Source: CAZBZG01 sp964496245
GTDB taxonomy: Bacteria > Planctomycetota > SZUA-567
Direction of reading: 5' to 3'
Assembly (NCBI GenBank): GCA_964496245.1
Contig: CAZBZG010000202.1
Location: forward strand, 1 to 8,826
Length of the DNA stretch: 8,826 nt
The position numbers and the translations under genes were made by a program. A model generated the notes under the pieces. It worked only from the letters and a program-made list of their open reading frames with translations. It was not told the DNA's origin and searched no databases. Positions 5,311 to 8,826 of the stretch are shown here, in pieces. Position 1 is the first letter of the stretch. The number at the start of each line of letters is the position of its first letter.

Positions 5311-6363
5311 TTACACCTTGACCTTGGCCGCCCGCCCTTTCTCGCTCGACGCAAAGCTGTGGTGGAGGTAGGCCTGGACCTTGAGACCGTTGACGAAGTC
5401 GCATGGGTCTTTCTTGCCCGAGCGGATGGCCTTGATGAAGCGGGCGTAAAGCGAAGGCACGGGCTTGCAGGCGATCTCCTTCCACTCCTCCTTGCCGCGC
5501 ACGCCCGGTTTGGCCACGCGCAGGGTGTTGAGGCCCTTCTCGAAGTCGACCTCGACCGCGCCCTTGTCGCCGTAGACCGTGATGAACTCCCGGTTGCCGT
5601 GGCCCGTGGCCCAGCGGGAGCTCGCGACCGTGCCAATGGCGCCGTTCTCGAAGACCACGGTCGAGACGAAGCTGTCGTTGGCGTCGAACACGTATTCGCC
5701 CAGCCGCTCGCCGCGCACGCCCTTCTTGTAGGTCGCCAGGCGACAGTCGATCTCCGCGATGTCGCCGCAGAGGAGATGCGCCATGTCGTAGATGTGGCAT
5801 CCGAGATCGCCGAGCACGCCCTGGCTGCCGTGCGCGACCGAGAGTCGCCAGGCTCGGGCGGGGCGCTTGCGAAGCTGGGCGATCTTGAGGCCCGAGAGCC
5901 AGCCCTGAAAGTAGTTCGCATCCACGTGCAACACGCGTCCGATCTTGCCCTGATCGATCATGCGCTTGGCCCGCTGGAGACCGGCGGAATTGCGCTTGGA
6001 GAAGTTGACCATATGGATGCGCCGCGACGCCTTGGCCGCTTTGGCCATGCGGCGGCCTTCGGCGAGTGTGGGCGCGAGCGGTTTCTCGCAGAGCACGTGC
6101 ACACCGGCCTTGAGCGCTGCGATGGAGATGGGCGGATGCATGGCATCGGTGGTCACGTTGGTGATGCCCTCCAGGTCCTCGTCGCGGAGCATTTGCTTGT
6201 AGTCGGTGTAGACCGCGGGGATGCCGTGGCGCGCGGCAAAGTCCCCGGCCTTCTCCTCCGCGATGTCGCAACAGGCCGTGACTTTCACGCCGCGCATGTT
6301 CTGGAAGGTGTTGGCATGGCCGTTGGCCATGCCGCCCGTGCCGATGACGCCGATGCGGATCAT
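5311..6363 (-). CDS. Gfo/Idh/MocA family NAD(P)-dependent oxidoreductase
   Basis: A 350-residue cytoplasmic sugar or polyol dehydrogenase. The N-terminal Rossmann fold starts with IRIGVIGTGGMA, a GxGxxA dinucleotide loop at residues 8-13. CEKPLAPT (92-99) is the family EKP signature containing the conserved lysine, and GDLGCHIYDMAHL (185-197) carries the His190/Asp193 pair typical of the active-site helix. The C-terminal half is the usual beta-sheet substrate domain. The start is ATG at 6363: AGGGAGA (complement of 6371-6377) lies seven bases upstream and the Rossmann strand then begins at residue 2; the open frame further upstream to 6462 has no such signal. It lies 160 bases after the GH29 gene on the same strand and may share its transcript or use its own promoter. 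Substrate unknown; fucose, rhamnose or a glycoside derivative would fit the context. Confidence 0.9.
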   Translation of the reverse strand: MIRIGVIGTGGMANGHANTFQNMRGVKVTACCDIAEEKAGDFAARHGIPAVYTDYKQMLRDEDLEGITNVTTDAMHPPISIAALKAGVHVLCEKPLAPTLAEGRRMAKAAKASRRIHMVNFSKRNSAGLQRAKRMIDQGKIGRVLHVDANYFQGWLSGLKIAQLRKRPARAWRLSVAHGSQGVLGDLGCHIYDMAHLLCGDIAEIDCRLATYKKGVRGERLGEYVFDANDSFVSTVVFENGAIGTVASSRWATGHGNREFITVYGDKGAVEVDFEKGLNTLRVAKPGVRGKEEWKEIACKPVPSLYARFIKAIRSGKKDPCDFVNGLKVQAYLHHSFASSEKGRAAKVKV

Positions 6364-6415
6364 GAGGGTTTCTCCCTGGCTGGGCGTTCGCGATCGTGCG
6401 GTTCCACAGCCATGG

Positions 6416-6444
6416 ACTCTACGCTGCATCCGGCCCGCAGGCAA
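6416..6444 (-). promoter_or_regulatory. Possible promoter of the oxidoreductase gene
   Basis: On the minus strand TTGCCT (complement of 6439-6444) and TAGAGT (complement of 6416-6421) are spaced exactly 17 bases apart, and the -10 lies 52 bases before the ATG at 6363. This 160-base gap is the largest in the minus-strand cluster, so an internal promoter is reasonable. The match was found by eye and is moderate. Confidence 0.3.
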
Positions 6445-6523
6445 GCGGAAAGTTGCGTACAAGGCCGCGAGACATGGCGGGGGCGGTACCGCGCAATACG
6501 GTCGGCTCGGCCCGTCCGTTCCC

Positions 6524-7897
6524 TCACCGCAGAAACAGCTCGATCACCGGGATCTCCACCGGCGGCTGGGCCACGGGCAGCTCCAGGGTGAGCGCGCCGC
6601 GGGGGGTGCGCGCGTTGAGTGCGGCATGCACCTCGGCCTTGGCGTCGCGGAACCGGATCTCGCTCGCGTCGTTCAGGAGTTGCGCGTAGGCCACCTTGCC
6701 CGCCAGTTTGGGCAGGTGCACGGCCTTGAACGGCCAGGCGAAGAGGTGCAGGTAGAGCCGGTTCGTCTCCGGGTTGTAGGTGTAGCGGCCGTCGGGCGGC
6801 GGCGGGGCCTTGTCGAACACGCCGCAGCCGCAGATCGAACGGCTGTGGTGATGCATCCAGCGGCCCATGCCTTCGAGCCGCTCCATGGCGCGGTGATCGA
6901 GCTCGCCCCGGCCCGTGGGGCCGACATTGAGCAGGAGGTTCCCGCCCTTGCTCACCCCATCGATCAGCATGCGCAGGAGCTGGCCCACGCTCTTCCAGGA
7001 CGCCTCGTCCCGATGATACCCCCAGGAGCCGGAGAAGGTCTGGCAGGCCTCCCACACGACCGGCTTGCCGCTGTCGTCGGTGACCTGGCCGACGGGCTGG
7101 TACTGTTCGGGCGTGACCACGTCCTGTGCCCCGGCCAGGTCCAGGCGGTTGTTGAGGACCACGTGCGGCTGGAGCTCGCGCACGAGCTTCTGAAGTTTCT
7201 CCGACTGCCACTCGTCCCGGCCCTTGCCGTCCTCGCCCGGGAAGGAGAAGTCGTACCACAGGATGTCGATGCGGCCGAACTCGGTCAAGAGCTCCCGGGT
7301 CTGGTTGTGCAAATACGCGGCGTACTTGCGTACGTCCCGCTTCCGGGTCTTCTTGCGGAACGCCTCGTCGTTGCTCTGCGGATGGAGGCGATCGACCGGG
7401 TACTCCGGATGGTGCCAGTCGATCAGGGAGTGATAGAAGCCGACCCGCAGCCCTTCTTCGCGGAACGCATCCACCATGGGCCGGAGCACGTCCTTGCCGT
7501 AGGGCGTGTTGGGCGCCTTGTAGTCGGTGTACTTCGAGTCCCACAGGCAGAAGCCCTCGTGGTGCTTGGTGGTGATCACGAAGTATTTCATGCCTGCGTT
7601 CTTGGCGGCCCGCGCCCAGATCCTGGGATCGTAGAGGTCGGGGTCGAAGTGATCGAAGTACTTCTGGTATTCCTCGGTGGTGAACCCTTCGCGCTTCTTG
7701 ACCCACTCGTGCCGCGCAGCCAGCGCATAGGTGCCCCAGTGGATGAACATGCCGAACCGGTCGTGCACGAACCACGAGGTGTCGCCGTGCTTGTAGCGCT
7801 TGTCCCCGGTCGGTTTGGCCGCCTTGCGCTTGCGGCCGGTCTTCTGGGTCGCCTTCTTCCTGCCGGAGGTCTTGCGCGTTCCCTTTTTCTTGGCCAT
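6524..7897 (-). CDS. GH29 alpha-L-fucosidase with lysine-rich N-terminal tail
   Basis: A retaining exo-glycosidase of family GH29, releasing L-fucose from glycans, 457 residues. The catalytic (beta/alpha)8 domain shows FGMFIHWG (48-55), TTKHHEGFCLWDS (109-121), FYHSLIDWHHPE (154-165), the nucleophile motif IDILWYD with D216, WEACQTFSGSWGY (282-294) and LLLNVGPTGRG (321-331). A small C-terminal beta domain follows from about 370. ATG 7897 has AAGGAG (complement of 7903-7908) five bases upstream, and no later Met precedes the catalytic domain. The first 38 residues are dominated by Lys, Arg, Thr and Ala, like a histone H1 tail, with no hydrophobic signal peptide, which is unusual for a fucosidase and suggests a cytoplasmic enzyme. 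It lies 33 bases after an upstream GH29 gene, so the two are co-transcribed. The acid/base residue varies in this family and is not assigned. Confidence 0.9.
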   Translation of the reverse strand: MAKKKGTRKTSGRKKATQKTGRKRKAAKPTGDKRYKHGDTSWFVHDRFGMFIHWGTYALAARHEWVKKREGFTTEEYQKYFDHFDPDLYDPRIWARAAKNAGMKYFVITTKHHEGFCLWDSKYTDYKAPNTPYGKDVLRPMVDAFREEGLRVGFYHSLIDWHHPEYPVDRLHPQSNDEAFRKKTRKRDVRKYAAYLHNQTRELLTEFGRIDILWYDFSFPGEDGKGRDEWQSEKLQKLVRELQPHVVLNNRLDLAGAQDVVTPEQYQPVGQVTDDSGKPVVWEACQTFSGSWGYHRDEASWKSVGQLLRMLIDGVSKGGNLLLNVGPTGRGELDHRAMERLEGMGRWMHHHSRSICGCGVFDKAPPPPDGRYTYNPETNRLYLHLFAWPFKAVHLPKLAGKVAYAQLLNDASEIRFRDAKAEVHAALNARTPRGALTLELPVAQPPVEIPVIELFLR

Positions 7898-7930
7898 GGG
7901 AGCTCCTTGCGGATGGGTTCTTGCCTGCAC

Positions 7931-8826
7931 TTACAGCACCACGCACCCCGGCCCCAGCACCTGCCGGGGCTTGGAGGCGAAGTCGAGCTTGAGGACGGCG
8001 AGCTGGTTGGCGCGGTCCGGGTTCTTGCGGGGCAGGCCCGTGAGCACGAGGCGCTCGCCCTTCTGGGTGAACTTGATCCTGCGCCGGCTGCCCAGGATGG
8101 AGGCGCGCTTGAGCTTGCTCCGGAACCCGCCGAGCGTGATGGTGCTCCCCGGCCACCGGCCGCACCAGAAGTAGGCGGTCTTGCCTTTGCGAGTCCAGGC
8201 GCCTACGTTGGTCCATTCGAAGCTGTCCGCCCGGTCGACCCGACCGTAGACCGCTTCGCCGTACTTTGCGAGCCACCGGCCCACGGGCCGCAGCCGCTCG
8301 GTGGCCTCGGTCGGCACCGACCCGTCGGGCGCGGGGCCGATGTTGAGCAGCAGATTCCCGCCGCCAGCCGTGACCCGCTGCAGCATGCCGAGCACCTCCC
8401 GCACGGACCGCCAGTCGTCGGCCGGCGCGTAGGGCATGTAGCCCCAGGAGCCGTTGAAGGTCATGCAGGCTTCCCAGGCCCGGCCCGTGTCCTCGGCGCG
8501 GATGTGCTCTTCGGGCGTGCCAAAGTCTTCGGGCAGCTTGGAGCGGTTGTTGATCAGGATGTGGGGCTGGAGCTTGCGCACCATGCGGTTGCGCTTGGCG
8601 CTCCCCCAGGCCTTGGCGTCGGGCAGCGGCCAGGAGACGTCGTACCAGAGGATGTCGATCTTGCCGTAGTTGGTCATGAGTTCCCGCACGCAGCCGTCGG
8701 TGAACGTGACGAAGCGCTTGCGTGCGGCCTCGTCCTTGGCGCACCGGGCGCCGTCCGGGTGGTGCCAGTCCATGAGCGAGTAGTAGAAGCCGATCTTGAG
8801 GCCGAACTCGCGGCAGGCGTCCACGT
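7931..8826 (-). CDS. GH29 alpha-L-fucosidase, N-terminus outside the window
   Basis: A second GH29 glycosidase on the minus strand. The window edge removes its N-terminus, so the in-frame GTG at 8824 is not the real start. The visible 298 residues or so begin in the middle of the barrel (VDACREFGLKIGFYYSL) and include MDWHHPD, the nucleophile motif IDILWYD (Asp at about 8639-8641), WEACMTFNGSWGY and LLLNIGPAPDG. After the barrel comes a beta-rich C-terminal domain containing WTNVGAWTRKGKTAYFW and ending in VLGPGCVVL. The catalytic motifs closely parallel those of the downstream GH29 gene, but the C-terminal domains differ, so this is an old duplication or separate recruitment. The 33-base gap indicates an operon. 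Signal peptide and full length cannot be judged here. Confidence 0.88.
   Translation of the reverse strand, partial: VDACREFGLKIGFYYSLMDWHHPDGARCAKDEAARKRFVTFTDGCVRELMTNYGKIDILWYDVSWPLPDAKAWGSAKRNRMVRKLQPHILINNRSKLPEDFGTPEEHIRAEDTGRAWEACMTFNGSWGYMPYAPADDWRSVREVLGMLQRVTAGGGNLLLNIGPAPDGSVPTEATERLRPVGRWLAKYGEAVYGRVDRADSFEWTNVGAWTRKGKTAYFWCGRWPGSTITLGGFRSKLKRASILGSRRRIKFTQKGERLVLTGLPRKNPDRANQLAVLKLDFASKPRQVLGPGCVVL

Noticed and set aside
6364..6462. N-terminal extension of the oxidoreductase by 33 residues.
   Set aside because: The extra residues are basic and non-homologous in look; the ATG at 6363 has a ribosome site and places the Rossmann strand at the N-terminus as usual.
4696..6591. A 631-residue plus-strand open frame.
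   Set aside because: It shifts frame inside the zf-TFIIB gene and is antisense to the oxidoreductase; composition is that of a GC-driven shadow.
6360..8744. A 794-residue minus-strand open frame across both fucosidase genes.
   Set aside because: It is a shifted frame of two clearly recognisable GH29 genes and crosses their stop and start codons.

Overview
The window comes from a GC-rich bacterial chromosome. The gene set is tandem GH29 fucosidases, a Gfo/Idh/MocA oxidoreductase, an L-rhamnose isomerase with a class II aldolase, and direct repeats built on TGTCCCCGGAATA next to the tail of an apparent IS200-like transposase. Together these resemble sugar-degrading members of the Planctomycetes/Verrucomicrobia/Lentisphaerae (PVC) group. 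That placement is an inference from gene content; no phylogenetic marker is present.

Layout. Bases 1-2076 are accessory DNA. They hold the 3' end of a probable REP-associated (Y1/IS200-like) transposase, a tandem array of GGAATAG-ended repeats (about 83-205), and a two-gene PIN-domain toxin/antitoxin-like module with the toxin first (334-976). A second array of the same family in the opposite orientation follows (986-1044). Next comes about 1 kb of degraded sequence with no confident intact gene. It carries a short minus-strand reading frame with a strong ribosome site, a coding-like minus-strand fragment, and the frameshifted C-terminal remnant of an AbiEii/AbiGii-type nucleotidyltransferase. 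GC content is visibly lower in the toxin module than in the sugar genes.

Bases 2077-4446 are a plus-strand pair. A class II aldolase without the dehydrogenase half found in some rhamnose enzymes is followed 21 bases later by rhaA, whose metal-binding residues are all conserved. This is the isomerase and aldolase part of a phosphorylating L-rhamnose pathway; no rhamnulokinase or lactaldehyde enzyme lies in the window. A three-zinc-site zf-TFIIB protein follows (4553-5260) after a spacer carrying GCAGAGRC octamer repeats.

Bases 5311-8826 are a minus-strand cluster, convergent with the first and separated by a 50-base gap containing a hairpin. In transcription order it holds a GH29 fucosidase cut by the window edge, a second GH29 fucosidase with a very lysine-rich N-terminal tail, and, after 160 bases containing a possible promoter, a Gfo/Idh/MocA oxidoreductase. 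The two clusters fit use of deoxyhexose-rich glycans (L-fucose and/or L-rhamnose). The most unusual feature is the pair of 3'-anchored, variable-length repeat arrays facing each other around the toxin module.
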